Of a DNA stretch of 64,000 bases, positions 7,825 to 16,669 are shown piece by piece. The stretch comes from Legionella taurinensis. GTDB lineage: Bacteria; Pseudomonadota; Gammaproteobacteria; Legionellales; Legionellaceae. Position 1 is the first letter of the stretch, and each line of letters starts with the position of its first letter. The notes beneath the pieces are model-generated. The model did no database searches, was not told the origin of the DNA, and worked only from the letters and a program-made list of their open reading frames with translations. Where the stretch lies: positions 248,001 through 312,000 of the forward strand of contig NZ_UGOZ01000001.1 in the NCBI RefSeq assembly GCF_900452865.1, in the 5' to 3' direction. The translations under genes were made by a program, and so were the position numbers.

Positions 7825-9452
7825 GACGAGGTTTGATTCTTATCAGCTTAACCTTCTGGCTGGGCTTCACCCAGGCTGCAGTGACCCTTCAGGTGGATGC
7901 TCAAAAAGTGCAGATGGGGCAGCCCTTCCGGTTAACCTTAACCCTGGATGACGAGAGCGGTTTACCTGACTTAACCCCCATACGCAAGGATTTTACCATT
8001 GTGGGGACCGAGCGCAGCATCAATTACACGGTCATCAATGGCCAGGCGCGCTCAGTGAATCAATGGATAATCCTGCTCATGCCAAAACGCACCGGCATGC
8101 TGACCATTCCCTCCATTCGCGTGGGACAGGAGCAGACCACGGCAACCACTGTGGACGTGACGGAAGACAAACCCGATGAAACGCAATCCATGGATGAGCC
8201 TAAGGACATCATGCTGCTTACCGAGGTAAGCGATGAACACCCTTACGTCAACCAGCAGGTGATTTACACCGTCAAATTGTATTACAACCGTCGACTGCTT
8301 GATGCCGATTATCAAACACCGGAAATCAGTGACGGTTTACTGGTTCCCCTGGGCGAAGGGCGGCGCTATCAAAAGTCCATTAACGGCATTGCCTATGCGG
8401 TGGAAGAACAGCAGTACGCGCTTTTTCCGCAAAAAAGCGGTCCCTTAAAAATCAAGTCGCCGGTCTATAATGCCTTGGTCGCGGATGTCATACCCAGACG
8501 CGCCAGCGTCAAAGCGAAGGCAACCACCCTGATGGTCAAGCCCGCGCCTGCCAATGCCGGTACGGATTGGTTTCCGGCCAAGCAGGTTCAATTGACGGAA
8601 ACCTATGATCAACCCTCCCTCACGTTAAAGCAGGGCGATACATTGACCCGCACTATTACCGTACAGGCCATCGGTGCTGCGGCACAACTGATGCCACGAT
8701 TAAATATACAAAAGAGTGATCAATACAGTATTTACCCTGAAAAACCGCTTGAAAAAACCACATTGCAGGCCGAAAATCTGGTTGGAACGACCACAATCAA
8801 AGTCACTTATCTGCTCAATAAATCAGGGAAAATTGTCATCCCGGAATTGAAACTGCCCTGGTTTAATACGGTCACTCGCCGCGCCGCGGTAGCCACGTTA
8901 CCGGCCCGAACACTGGATGTCGCCTCATTCGGCGGCAACGCCAATGCAGTGCCTGCGGCATCAAGCGTCTTGCCAAAAACATCGCCCGCGCCGGCCATTG
9001 CCAATCCGGTTAAAGCGTCAAATCCTAAACAAGCTCAAAACAATTCACTGGCCTGGATTCTCGCCGCTCTGTTTGCACTGGCGTGGGTTATTACCCTGCT
9101 GCTTTGGTGGGTGAAGCAGCGGCAGCCTTCGGGTCGGGGGCAGCTTGCGGCCAGTCGTAAAAAATTACGGGACGCCTGTCTTGCCAATGACCCTCAGGCA
9201 GCTAAAAACGCCCTGCTGGACTGGGCTCATTTACAATGGCCCAATGAAACAATGCTTACGATTAACGATGTCGCACGTCTCGTGCGTGATCCTGGACTCA
9301 AAAGGCAGCTGATGCTGTTATCGGAAGTGCTGTATCAGCCGGGTGCGCATGCCTGGAAAGGCGAACCGCTCTGGCGAGGTGTCATGACGATGAAAAACAA
9401 TCAGGGTTCGCCCAAAAAGCCGAATCCCTTGCCTCCCATTAACCCGTCGTGA
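7821..9452 (+). CDS. batD: BatD-like membrane protein
   Basis: A 543-residue protein with a signal peptide (RRGLILISLTFWLGFTQAA), several beta-sandwich periplasmic domains rich in Thr and Val, a membrane helix near residues 412-434 (LAWILAALFALAWVITLLLWW) and a cytosolic tail of about 100 residues. The region around VTLQVDAQKVQMGQPFRLTL at the N-terminus is characteristic of BatD. I choose ATG 7821, which overlaps the preceding stop as ATGA; a GTG at 7812 is in frame but has no advantage. This is the last member of the seven-gene cluster. Its periplasmic bulk and single anchor suggest an envelope-facing partner of BatA/B. Confidence 0.88.
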   Translation: MRRGLILISLTFWLGFTQAAVTLQVDAQKVQMGQPFRLTLTLDDESGLPDLTPIRKDFTIVGTERSINYTVINGQARSVNQWIILLMPKRTGMLTIPSIRVGQEQTTATTVDVTEDKPDETQSMDEPKDIMLLTEVSDEHPYVNQQVIYTVKLYYNRRLLDADYQTPEISDGLLVPLGEGRRYQKSINGIAYAVEEQQYALFPQKSGPLKIKSPVYNALVADVIPRRASVKAKATTLMVKPAPANAGTDWFPAKQVQLTETYDQPSLTLKQGDTLTRTITVQAIGAAAQLMPRLNIQKSDQYSIYPEKPLEKTTLQAENLVGTTTIKVTYLLNKSGKIVIPELKLPWFNTVTRRAAVATLPARTLDVASFGGNANAVPAASSVLPKTSPAPAIANPVKASNPKQAQNNSLAWILAALFALAWVITLLLWWVKQRQPSGRGQLAASRKKLRDACLANDPQAAKNALLDWAHLQWPNETMLTINDVARLVRDPGLKRQLMLLSEVLYQPGAHAWKGEPLWRGVMTMKNNQGSPKKPNPLPPINPS

Positions 9453-10837
9453 CCCGAATAATGGACGTCAAGGATTACTGCCGGCTGGATGCCCATGCGC
9501 TGGCCGCAAAAATAAAGGCAGGTGAAACCACCCCAGAGGAGGCAATGGATTGTGCGTTAACCCGTCTGCAGCAGGTCAACCCGTCACTGAACGCCATTGT
9601 CCACGAGTGCAGCGGCTGGGCCTTTGATCGGTTAAAAAACATGCAGGGCGATGAACCTTTTTATGGCGTGCCGGTCGTAGTCAAAGATTTGGGATTTACC
9701 TTAAAGGGCGTTCCGCTTACGGCAGGTTCTCGTTTCTTTGCCGGCACCGTGCCGCAAGCCAACAGTGATTACATTGATAATTTACTGTCGCTTGGCATGC
9801 TGCCTTTTGCGACCACCAATACCCCGGAACTTGGTCTGTCGTTTGTCACCGAGTCCGTGTTACATGGCCCGGCAAAAAATCCCTATGATCCTGCTTTAAC
9901 CCCCGGCGGTTCCTCGGGGGGCTCAGCGGCCGCGGTAGCGGCGGGCATTGCCCCCGTGGCCACGGCCAGTGATGGCGGCGGCTCAATCCGTATTCCGGCG
10001 GCCTGTTGCGGTTTATTTGGCTTTAAACCGACGCAGGGGCTCATCTCATTAGGGCCCTGGGTAGATGAGTCCTGGTCTGGGTTAAGTGGTCAACACGTGA
10101 TAACCCGCACGGTGCGCGACTCAGCTCGGGTATTTGCCCACCAGTCACGGCATCAAAAACCGATAATCCCGGTTGTTCCGTCACGGCCGAAAACAGTGGT
10201 CCTGGTACCCAGGGCGTTTACACCGGTTCCGATCGAGGCGCCCTGTCTCTCAGCCGTGGACATCATGCGTCAGCAACTGGAAGCGCTGGGGTATTCTGTG
10301 ATCGAGCAGGATCTGACACTGGATTTGGAGTTGATTAATCAGTGTGCTCTGATTTTGATTACTGCCAATACGGCCGCCGTGATTGAAAGCCAGCAGCAGT
10401 TATTGGGGCGAAAGGCGAAAAAGCAGGAGTTGGAACCAGCGACCTGGGCGTTTTATCGTGAGGGAAAGGCCATCAAGGCAACGCAACTTATCCAGGCTCG
10501 CACTCAGCTTTATCGGTGCCTGCGTCCACTGCATGCCTTACTGAATGACGCGGCGTTTGTGTTGACCCCGGCATTAGCCCAATTACCGATCAAAATCGGA
10601 AGTCTCGTGTACACCAATGATCTTACGGCTTATATAGAGCAAGGCCGTGCGTTCTCTCCGTTTACGCCGTTATTCAATCAGGCCAATTTACCTGCGATGA
10701 CGTTGCCCGTCATGTCCCATGGCGAGTTGCCTGTCTCGGTACAGATTGCCTCAGGAAGGTGGCGCGACTGGTCATTGCTGGCTCTGGCCGAGCAATTGCA
10801 ACCCGCCTTCCCATCGTTTTCCCCGCCGTTGCCTTAA
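9449..10837 (+). CDS. Amidase (amidase-signature family)
   Basis: A 462-residue enzyme. The amidase signature is complete: catalytic Lys in VVVKD (about residue 75), the Gly/Ser-rich TPGGSSGGSAAAVAAG with the cis-Ser, and GGGSIRIPA with the nucleophile Ser, followed by GLFGFKPT. The family hydrolyses amides by a Ser-cisSer-Lys triad. It is not GatA by context, since no gatB or gatC is nearby. GTG 9449 overlaps the batD stop (GTGA), suggesting coupling to the Bat operon; ATG 9461 is the alternative start and neither has a clear ribosome binding site. Substrate unknown. Confidence 0.9.
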   Translation: MTRIMDVKDYCRLDAHALAAKIKAGETTPEEAMDCALTRLQQVNPSLNAIVHECSGWAFDRLKNMQGDEPFYGVPVVVKDLGFTLKGVPLTAGSRFFAGTVPQANSDYIDNLLSLGMLPFATTNTPELGLSFVTESVLHGPAKNPYDPALTPGGSSGGSAAAVAAGIAPVATASDGGGSIRIPAACCGLFGFKPTQGLISLGPWVDESWSGLSGQHVITRTVRDSARVFAHQSRHQKPIIPVVPSRPKTVVLVPRAFTPVPIEAPCLSAVDIMRQQLEALGYSVIEQDLTLDLELINQCALILITANTAAVIESQQQLLGRKAKKQELEPATWAFYREGKAIKATQLIQARTQLYRCLRPLHALLNDAAFVLTPALAQLPIKIGSLVYTNDLTAYIEQGRAFSPFTPLFNQANLPAMTLPVMSHGELPVSVQIASGRWRDWSLLALAEQLQPAFPSFSPPLP

Positions 10838-10924
10838 TCGAAAGCGAATTCAGCAATGCGCCTATTAACTGGCAGCATTGAAGAAATATTTTCTAGGCGA
10901 CTCGCTATTTACTTCCTGCTGGAG

Positions 10925-11089
10925 TATAATAACAAGACTTGGTTGTTTTCTATATCTCAGCGGAAAAATGTTACTCTCGTGAAAATCCCTCTTTGAATAT
11001 CAATTGACGAATTATCGCGTAAAGTCCCATTGTCATGGCTTTGATTAGACAACTCCAAGTGTGTGTTTAATTTTATTTGGAAAATATAA
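10925..11089 (+). promoter_or_regulatory. Promoter and long 5' leader of the cold-shock gene
   Basis: A perfect -10 TATAAT lies at 10925-10930, with no good -35. Transcription from about 10937 would give a leader of roughly 150 bases before ATG 11090. Long leaders are typical of cspA-type mRNAs, where they refold at low temperature. The AT-rich end (ATTTGGAAAATATAA) supplies a weak GGA ribosome binding site. The preceding 10838-10924 holds no gene that I can see. Confidence 0.5.
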
Positions 11090-11311
11090 ATGTCCGCTAT
11101 AGTAGAAACTGGCCACGTCAAGTGGTTTAATGATGATAAAGGTTATGGCTTCATTAGCCGCGATAATGGTCAAGACGATGTTTTCGTCCACTTCCGCTCC
11201 ATCAAAAGCGAAAGTTCTGGACGCAGAACATTAGTTGAAGGTCAACGTGTACAGTTCACCGTCAGTAAAGGCCCTAAAGGATTACAAGCAGAAGAAGTAT
11301 CTGCCATCTAA
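11090..11311 (+). CDS. Cold-shock domain protein (Csp family)
   Basis: A 73-residue single cold-shock domain with both RNA-binding motifs: RNP1 in KGYGFIS (about 18-24) and RNP2 in VFVHF (about 31-35), preceded by VKWFNDD. These proteins bind single-stranded RNA and DNA and melt mRNA structure. It is slightly longer than E. coli CspA (70). The ATG is the only sensible start. Cold induction is plausible from the long leader but cannot be shown; some paralogues are constitutive. Confidence 0.96.
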   Translation: MSAIVETGHVKWFNDDKGYGFISRDNGQDDVFVHFRSIKSESSGRRTLVEGQRVQFTVSKGPKGLQAEEVSAI

Positions 11312-11340
11312 TCCTCTGTCGTTTCTACCCATTTTTTCTC

Positions 11341-11367
11341 TTTACCAGCAGCATCGCTGCTGGTAAA
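11341..11367 (+). terminator. Strong hairpin between csp and the flavoprotein gene
   Basis: TTTACCAGCAGC (11341-11352) pairs perfectly with GCTGCTGGTAAA (11356-11367) around a 3-base loop, and the stem can extend with one bulge (CTC / GAG). There is no T-run on the 3' side, so termination would be inefficient or Rho-assisted. The right arm runs into AGAGA, the likely ribosome binding site of the next gene. Confidence 0.45.
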
Positions 11368-11381
11368 AGAGAATGATCTCT

Positions 11382-12563
11382 ATGAAAAATCCGGATGTAA
11401 TAATCATTGGTGCCGGGGCAGCCGGTTTGATGTGTGCCATCGAAGCGGGCTTTCGTGGCCGTCGGGTACTGGTGATTGATCACGCCAACAAAGCGGGCAA
11501 AAAAATTCTGATGTCCGGTGGCGGTCGTTGCAATTTCACCAATTATGACATCGAAGCGCATCATTATCTTTCTGCCAATCCTCATTTTTGCAAATCGGCG
11601 CTAAAGCGCTACACGGCCTATGATTTCATTGATCTGGTCAACAAATTCCGTATTCCTTTTCATGAAAAATCGCACGGGCAATTGTTCTGCGATAACAAAT
11701 CGTCCGATATCGTGGGGATGCTGCTCGCCTGTTGTGAAGATGCCGGAGTCAATATTGCATTAAATACCTCCATTCAATCCGTTCACCACGAGGGGAAAGG
11801 CTATCGTTTGCAGTTGGCCTGCGGCACACGCCTTCAATGCGACTCCCTGGTGGTTGCTACCGGCGGGTTATCCATCCCTACCATGGGGGCTTCACCCTAT
11901 GGGTATCAATTGGCGGCGCAATTTGGCTTAAACGTGCTGCCGACCAGGGCCGGATTGGTTCCTTTTACTCTGCAGCCGCAGGATAAGGAACGGTATGGCG
12001 CATTGTCGGGCATTTCGGTGCCTTGCCGTGTAGCCTGCAATGATCAGGAATTTACCCTAGACATGCTGTTTACCCACCGTGGCTTAAGCGGCCCGGCCAT
12101 GCTGCAGATTTCCTCCTTCTGGCACGCTGGAGATGAGTTAACCATTGATCTCGCAGCGGGGCAGGATCTGGAGGCCGCGATCCTGGCTGCGAAACGTAAA
12201 ACACCTAAAATGCGATTGAAAACCTGTCTGGAAATGACATTGCCAAAACGAGTGACGGCGACCTGGCAGGAGGAGGCCGTGCTCGAAAAAGAATTAACCA
12301 CCTTTTCTGATCAACGATTGAAAGACGTGGCGTTAAGCGTCACTCAATGGCGCATCAAACCCAATGGCACCGAGGGCTATCGTACGGCGGAAGTCACGCT
12401 GGGGGGGGTGGATACCGAAGCCATTTCCTCCCAAACCATGGCGGTAAAATCAATCCCCGGGCTGTACTTTATCGGCGAGGTTCTGGATGTGACCGGCTGG
12501 TTAGGCGGGTATAATTTTCAATGGGCCTGGTCTTCCGGCTGGGCAGCCGGGCAAGTGGTATAA
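11382..12563 (+). CDS. HI0933/YhiN-family FAD-dependent oxidoreductase
   Basis: A 393-residue flavoprotein. The N-terminal Rossmann fingerprint VIIIGAGAAGLMCAIEAG (about residues 5-22) and MSGGGRCNFTN are hallmarks of the HI0933/YhiN family, as are GLYFIGEVLDVTGWLGGYN and QWAWSSGW at the C-terminus. The reaction is unknown in most members. I prefer ATG 11382 because AGAGA (11368-11372) sits nine bases upstream; ATG 11373 is in frame but has this element directly against it. The start lies just behind a strong hairpin, which may limit ribosome access or read-through from csp. Confidence 0.92.
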   Translation: MKNPDVIIIGAGAAGLMCAIEAGFRGRRVLVIDHANKAGKKILMSGGGRCNFTNYDIEAHHYLSANPHFCKSALKRYTAYDFIDLVNKFRIPFHEKSHGQLFCDNKSSDIVGMLLACCEDAGVNIALNTSIQSVHHEGKGYRLQLACGTRLQCDSLVVATGGLSIPTMGASPYGYQLAAQFGLNVLPTRAGLVPFTLQPQDKERYGALSGISVPCRVACNDQEFTLDMLFTHRGLSGPAMLQISSFWHAGDELTIDLAAGQDLEAAILAAKRKTPKMRLKTCLEMTLPKRVTATWQEEAVLEKELTTFSDQRLKDVALSVTQWRIKPNGTEGYRTAEVTLGGVDTEAISSQTMAVKSIPGLYFIGEVLDVTGWLGGYNFQWAWSSGWAAGQVV

Positions 12564-12636
12564 CCTCAGCAAAATTCTCGTAAGTTACCGAAACTTCTGT
12601 ATAATCAGGTGTGCCTTAAATTGACAGGATGCCTAC

Positions 12637-13614
12637 GTGATCAGAATAATTGTATCGTTATTGTCCCTCTATGCGGTGTTTGCCCAGGCTTCAGTGCCAG
12701 TAGACGGTACTTTTATTGCGGGTAAATCATGCCCTGCCTACCTCTCCAAAAATAAAAAAACCAACCCGTCCAATGCCTCGGTTGAAGCAGGGCAGCGTTT
12801 TACCTTAATCGAGATTAACCGACCCTACAAACCGGATTGGCTGCGCATTACCATGGCTGATGGGACGGGGCGCTGGGTTGCCAGCCAATGCGGCGATGCC
12901 GATTACCAGACGCAACCTGCCAGCCGTTGCGATCAAAGTCCGGGCATGGCAGACTCGTATGTACTGGCTCTAAGTTGGCAACCCGCCTTTTGCCAAACCT
13001 ATGGTTATGAAGCAGGCAAACCCGAGTGCATGAAATTAAAACCGGCTTCTTATGCGGCCTCTCACCTGACCCTGCACGGCATGTGGCCAAATCAGAATCA
13101 ATGCGGTCAAAATTACGGTTTCTGCGGCGTGGAGCCGCAGCCTAATCATTGTGATTACCCGGTTGTGAATTTAAATGATGAGGTGGCAGGGATGTTGCGC
13201 GTGCTGATGCCAAGCTACGCCTTTGGCAGTTGCCTTGAACGGCATGAGTGGTATAAGCATGGCAGTTGTCAGATTTTAAGTGCCGATGCCTATTTCTCGT
13301 TAGCCATGCGCCTGGTCAACGAAGCGGATCGCTCGCAGTTAGGAACTTATCTGCATGAGCATCTTGGCAAAACCGTGACCCGAAGTGAACTCGAAGAGAG
13401 GGTGCGTTTGTCGTTTGGCAGTAATGCAGCCAAAAAAGTGTATCTCGGGTGTAAGAACGGGTTGTTAGTCGACATTTATATTCAGTTGCCAGCATTGATA
13501 CCCTATTCAGAATCACTTAAAACCTTAGTCCAGAAGGCCCCGGAATTAAAACGCTACCAAGGCTGTCCCGCGTCGGTCGGCATTTCCGATTTCACCATGA
13601 ATGCCTGGTTTTAG
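12637..13614 (+). CDS. srnA: Secreted T2-family ribonuclease (SrnA-like)
   Basis: A 325-residue protein with a signal peptide (1-18), an SH3-like domain (about 35-85, ending GRWVASQCGD) and an RNase T2 catalytic domain. Both active-site blocks are intact: LTLHGMWPN (about 146-154) and CLERHEWYKHGSC (about 199-211), each with its catalytic His, and Cys residues suit an exported disulfide-bonded enzyme. L. pneumophila exports a T2 RNase, SrnA, by type II secretion, and this looks like its orthologue. The start is GTG with AGGATG five bases upstream. It cleaves RNA through a 2',3'-cyclic intermediate, probably outside the cell. Confidence 0.88.
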   Translation: MIRIIVSLLSLYAVFAQASVPVDGTFIAGKSCPAYLSKNKKTNPSNASVEAGQRFTLIEINRPYKPDWLRITMADGTGRWVASQCGDADYQTQPASRCDQSPGMADSYVLALSWQPAFCQTYGYEAGKPECMKLKPASYAASHLTLHGMWPNQNQCGQNYGFCGVEPQPNHCDYPVVNLNDEVAGMLRVLMPSYAFGSCLERHEWYKHGSCQILSADAYFSLAMRLVNEADRSQLGTYLHEHLGKTVTRSELEERVRLSFGSNAAKKVYLGCKNGLLVDIYIQLPALIPYSESLKTLVQKAPELKRYQGCPASVGISDFTMNAWF

Positions 13615-13623
13615 GCTGTCTAG

Positions 13624-13662
13624 GCATCCTGCAAAGGCTTGAGAATTCACCAGGCAGGATGC
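13624..13662 (+). terminator. Imperfect hairpin after the RNase gene
   Basis: GCATCCTGC (13624-13632) is repeated in inverted form as GCAGGATGC (13654-13662), with a 21-base loop. It lies just after the RNase stop. There is no T-run, so termination is only possible, not demonstrated. Confidence 0.3.
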
Positions 13663-13723
13663 TTGCGCATTGCTTTAACTTCCTCTAATGTAGGGAAATA
13701 AACGTCCATTGGAAACGAGACTT

Positions 13724-14686
13724 ATGTTGAGCCGCTTTTTGGTATTGATTTTTATAGGGTTTCTACTTAGTGGTTGCCATCGCCAGGCGGTAGCGACCGA
13801 GCAGCAACCCGTAGCGGTTGCCAAGGTTCGTACCACGCAGGTTCGTTCGGTACCGAGCTTCAATCACGTCATCGCCAGAGGGCGTCTCAATGTCGATTTG
13901 CACACCGGTTACTCAAAACCGCAAGTTATTCTTCGTGGCGCGGCAAGCGATCTGCAGCAGGTGGTGACCAAGGTTCAGAATGGTCAGTTGCTTATCCAGA
14001 TTGGTGAAGGCTACCCCCGCAGCGGTGGGGTTTCAGTTGAAGTTCGTGGTCATTATTTAAATTCGTTCACTTACCAGGGCGGCGGTGTCATCACCGGCTC
14101 CCGCCTTCATTCCGGTTTACTGGATTTAAGTATTGATAATCCGGGTAATACGACATTAGGCGGTGATATTGTTCTGCGTAAACTGGATATTCGAGGCAGC
14201 GGCAATGTCCAGATAAGCGGCGTTCACGCGCATTATTTACAACTGTCCATGCGCGGCAAGCCGCATGTGCAATTGACCGGGATGGCCAATCTGTCCATGG
14301 TTGAACTGGCTGGTGAAGGCTGGTTCAGCATGTACTGGATAAAAAGCGATAAATTAAAAATTCGCGCTAAAAACAAAGCCTTTATGCAGTTGGCCGGTAT
14401 TGCCAATGTCATTGATGTGGAATTATGGGGCAATGCCCAATTTAAGGGGCGTTATTTACGGGCCAACCGCGCCTTTGTGAAAACGCATGATCGGGCTGTG
14501 GCTGAGCTTTCAGCCGTTAAACGGCAGCATACGCTGGCGAGCGATGCCAGTGACATTTATTTTTACAATCTCCCGGAAATGCGGACCGACTTCATGGCCT
14601 ATAATGGGGCAGTGCTGGACATGCGTGATTGGGGATATTATTCCATGCAGGAATACACACGATACAATAAGAGTTTGAATAATTAA
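13724..14686 (+). CDS. GIN-domain (DUF2807) lipoprotein
   Basis: A 320-residue lipoprotein from ATG 13724, preceded by GGAAACGAGA; the TTG at 13709 is upstream of that element and less likely. The signal sequence ends in a lipobox (LLSGC, Cys about 20). The rest is a repetitive beta-helix-like chain (VILRGAASDLQQV, LDIRGSGNVQISGVHAHYLQL, LAGIANVIDVELWG), matching the putative auto-transporter adhesin head GIN domain. It is probably anchored in the outer membrane. It follows the RNase by about 110 bases and has its own start region. The function of this family is not established. Confidence 0.82.
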   Translation: MLSRFLVLIFIGFLLSGCHRQAVATEQQPVAVAKVRTTQVRSVPSFNHVIARGRLNVDLHTGYSKPQVILRGAASDLQQVVTKVQNGQLLIQIGEGYPRSGGVSVEVRGHYLNSFTYQGGGVITGSRLHSGLLDLSIDNPGNTTLGGDIVLRKLDIRGSGNVQISGVHAHYLQLSMRGKPHVQLTGMANLSMVELAGEGWFSMYWIKSDKLKIRAKNKAFMQLAGIANVIDVELWGNAQFKGRYLRANRAFVKTHDRAVAELSAVKRQHTLASDASDIYFYNLPEMRTDFMAYNGAVLDMRDWGYYSMQEYTRYNKSLNN

Positions 14687-14706
14687 CAGCCCGGATGGGC
14701 TGTTGG

Positions 14707-14940
14707 TCATCTACCAAAGCCCCAGGACATCGATGTGAATTCCATGTCGTTTTCTTCAAAGAATTCGAAATTAAGACCATTGATCATCAGGGCTGGATCG
14801 ATCTCGGTTACGTTTGGCTCATCCCCCATTTCCTGCTGCAATCCCTCTTTCACGAGATAAACCACAGAAAAAACAGCGGCAACCCAGGCACCCACATTGC
14901 CCAGCGTACTAATCACTTCTTTTTCTCTTTTAGAAAACAT
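14707..14940 (-). CDS. Small membrane protein of unknown function
   Basis: A 77-residue protein with one hydrophobic segment (about residues 14-31, TLGNVGAWVAAVFSVVYLV) and an acidic C-terminal half (EIDPAL, FEFFEEND). I do not recognise it. The ribosome binding site AAGGGAG is strong and well spaced, which supports expression despite the small size. It stands alone between convergent and unrelated genes. It may be an inner-membrane peptide; nothing indicates a partner. Confidence 0.6.
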   Translation of the reverse strand: MFSKREKEVISTLGNVGAWVAAVFSVVYLVKEGLQQEMGDEPNVTEIDPALMINGLNFEFFEENDMEFTSMSWGFGR

Positions 14941-14945
14941 GACGA

Positions 14946-14971
14946 CTCCCTTTATGTTGCTGAATAAAGGG
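14946..14971 (-). promoter_or_regulatory. Hairpin containing the ribosome binding site of the small membrane protein
   Basis: CCCTTTA (14948-14954) and TAAAGGG (14965-14971) form perfect arms around 10 bases. On the minus strand the second arm is part of AAGGGAG, the ribosome binding site of the gene that starts at 14940. Pairing would hide that site, so translation control is possible. Confidence 0.35.
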
Positions 14972-14997
14972 ATTGAGTGTACATGATTAAAGCACGC

Positions 14998-15792
14998 TTA
15001 ACCAGTCGCTAGGTTCTGATTAACGCACTGAATAATCTCGGCAATATCACCATCCAGCGGCAACACATGCGCTGATTTGGCAAGCCAGTGAATGGTGACA
15101 TTGTCACAGCCTGCAAAGCGGGCAGCCACACGGCGCGAAGCCACCACTTCATCATAACAGCCGAGAAACACATCGGTAGGGCAGGTGGGCGGTTTGAATT
15201 CAAACTGCTTAACCAGGGTTAAAATTTCAATGATGGTGGTCAGCGGCAATTGGCGGTAAGCGATTTCACAATGATCGGTTGTGAATAAATTACCGGCCGC
15301 ACTGCGTAATTGACGAAATCCCAGCTGGTAGAGGATTCTGGCCAGTTTCAGGGAGCCGGGTAAGGCCAACTGCAAATCAAGTGCCGGCGCCAGTAAATAC
15401 AGATGATTTAAAGGAAAACGACTGCTTAAGTGACAGGCTAAGAGCCCGCCTAAGGACAGGCCCATGATATCCACCTGTTGAAACTCAGCCACCAGCGTCG
15501 CACAGACGTCCTCAACCGAGGCAAGCCAATCGGAGGCTTTAACCTCGGCAAACGCATTGAGATTCTCACTATGGCCCGGCAGTACGGGCGCAACCACGGC
15601 ATCGTAGCCAGCAAATGCTCCCAGGAGGTTGCGAAAGACGGCCGGAGAAGAAGAGAAACCGTGCAACAGCAGCAGGGCATGGTTTTTTTCCTTGCCTTCG
15701 CGCTTAAAGGGCCGCAACAGATCGGCATCCCGCCTGCGCAACGTGGAAACCTGCACCCCGCGTCTCATACAGCGAAAATCATTTAAATTCAT
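14998..15792 (-). CDS. Alpha/beta hydrolase (carboxylesterase/lysophospholipase type)
   Basis: A 264-residue hydrolase. The oxyanion motif LLLHGFSSSP (about 41-50) and nucleophile elbow GLSLGG (about 110-115) are intact; an Asp in FLGCYDEVV and His in KSAHVLPLDGD complete the likely triad. The layout resembles bacterial monoglyceride lipases and carboxylesterases. There is no signal peptide, so it is cytosolic. The ribosome binding site AAGGGA is five bases before ATG 15792. Substrate unknown; an ester or lysolipid is most likely. Confidence 0.87.
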   Translation of the reverse strand: MNLNDFRCMRRGVQVSTLRRRDADLLRPFKREGKEKNHALLLLHGFSSSPAVFRNLLGAFAGYDAVVAPVLPGHSENLNAFAEVKASDWLASVEDVCATLVAEFQQVDIMGLSLGGLLACHLSSRFPLNHLYLLAPALDLQLALPGSLKLARILYQLGFRQLRSAAGNLFTTDHCEIAYRQLPLTTIIEILTLVKQFEFKPPTCPTDVFLGCYDEVVASRRVAARFAGCDNVTIHWLAKSAHVLPLDGDIAEIIQCVNQNLATG

Positions 15793-16049
15793 TCAATTCC
15801 CTTCTGATAAGCCTGTCATCGTTGGCAATAATAGCAAACCATCGGCGTTGTACCTACTGATACCTGATTTTACCGATGCCATGGGGTATTGTTGTCTGCT
15901 GCTGAATGTGAAAAAAAATCGTAAATGCGGCCGTCTAGGCAGAAATTACAAAGGATTAGTAATATTATACAACGAATACCCGTAAAACGTACTGTCGCTT
16001 GGTGGGTATGCTATTCTTAATAGAGTAATGACATTTTGCAGGTGATTTT

Positions 16050-16613
16050 ATGTCTGGAACGGAATTATCAGGGTCCATACCTACCCCAAACCCCACGTCG
16101 ACCACGCCAAGCCCTGGTGCTGGGGGCAGCAGCAATAATGACGATGATTTGCTCAACACCCTCAATCAGAATCAGACGAGCAGTAATCAGCAAGGCGACG
16201 ATGAGAAAGATCCTCACATGAAGCAGCTTGAGGAATTAATGAAATTTGTCGATGATATTAACGCACAGGTCACTGGCGCCATTAATCAGGCGATATCGCC
16301 CGCGATCGGCGCTGCAGGCAGTGCCATTAGTCAGGGATTTAATTCAGTCCAGGGCATGTTTTCCAGCGGCGGTTCTGGTGCAGGCAGCGATGATGCGCCA
16401 GAAAGCGATCAGGATAATACCATGGGCATGGAGGGAGACGGCGTTGAAATGTCCATGATGAGCTCTGACACCATGACCGACCCCATGGATGCGATTGAGA
16501 ATATGCCGGAACTGGATCAATTTGAAAGCATCGTCAGCGGCCCAAGCCAGGGGCAGGGACAGGGCATGGATTTGGAACAAGAAGTCACCCAGGGTGTTTC
16601 AATGGTAATGTAA
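16050..16613 (+). CDS. Low-complexity acidic protein of unknown function
   Basis: A 187-residue protein I do not recognise. The first 55 residues are Ser/Thr/Pro/Asn/Asp rich and probably disordered. A helical middle part (about 57-105) contains a Gly/Ala/Ser amphipathic stretch (AINQAISPAIGAAGSAISQG). The end is acidic with many Met (GMEGDGVEMSMMSSDTMTD). There is no signal peptide or membrane helix. The start has CAGGTGA upstream, and an extended -10 (TGC-TATTCT, 16009-16017) precedes it, so it is probably expressed. A secreted or translocated protein is conceivable, but there is no direct evidence. The preceding 15793-16008 holds nothing else I can identify. Confidence 0.55.
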   Translation: MSGTELSGSIPTPNPTSTTPSPGAGGSSNNDDDLLNTLNQNQTSSNQQGDDEKDPHMKQLEELMKFVDDINAQVTGAINQAISPAIGAAGSAISQGFNSVQGMFSSGGSGAGSDDAPESDQDNTMGMEGDGVEMSMMSSDTMTDPMDAIENMPELDQFESIVSGPSQGQGQGMDLEQEVTQGVSMVM

Positions 16614-16640
16614 TCCTGTTACAGCGGTTAGTTAATGGGT

Positions 16641-16658
16641 TGCCCGCTTCAGCGGGCA
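16641..16658. terminator. Hairpin between convergent genes
   Basis: TGCCCGC (16641-16647) and GCGGGCA (16652-16658) form a short GC-rich stem with a TTCA loop between the stops of the low-complexity gene and guaC. Neither side has a T-run, so it may serve as a weak bidirectional terminator. Confidence 0.4.
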
Positions 16659-16669
16659 GACCTCAAGTC

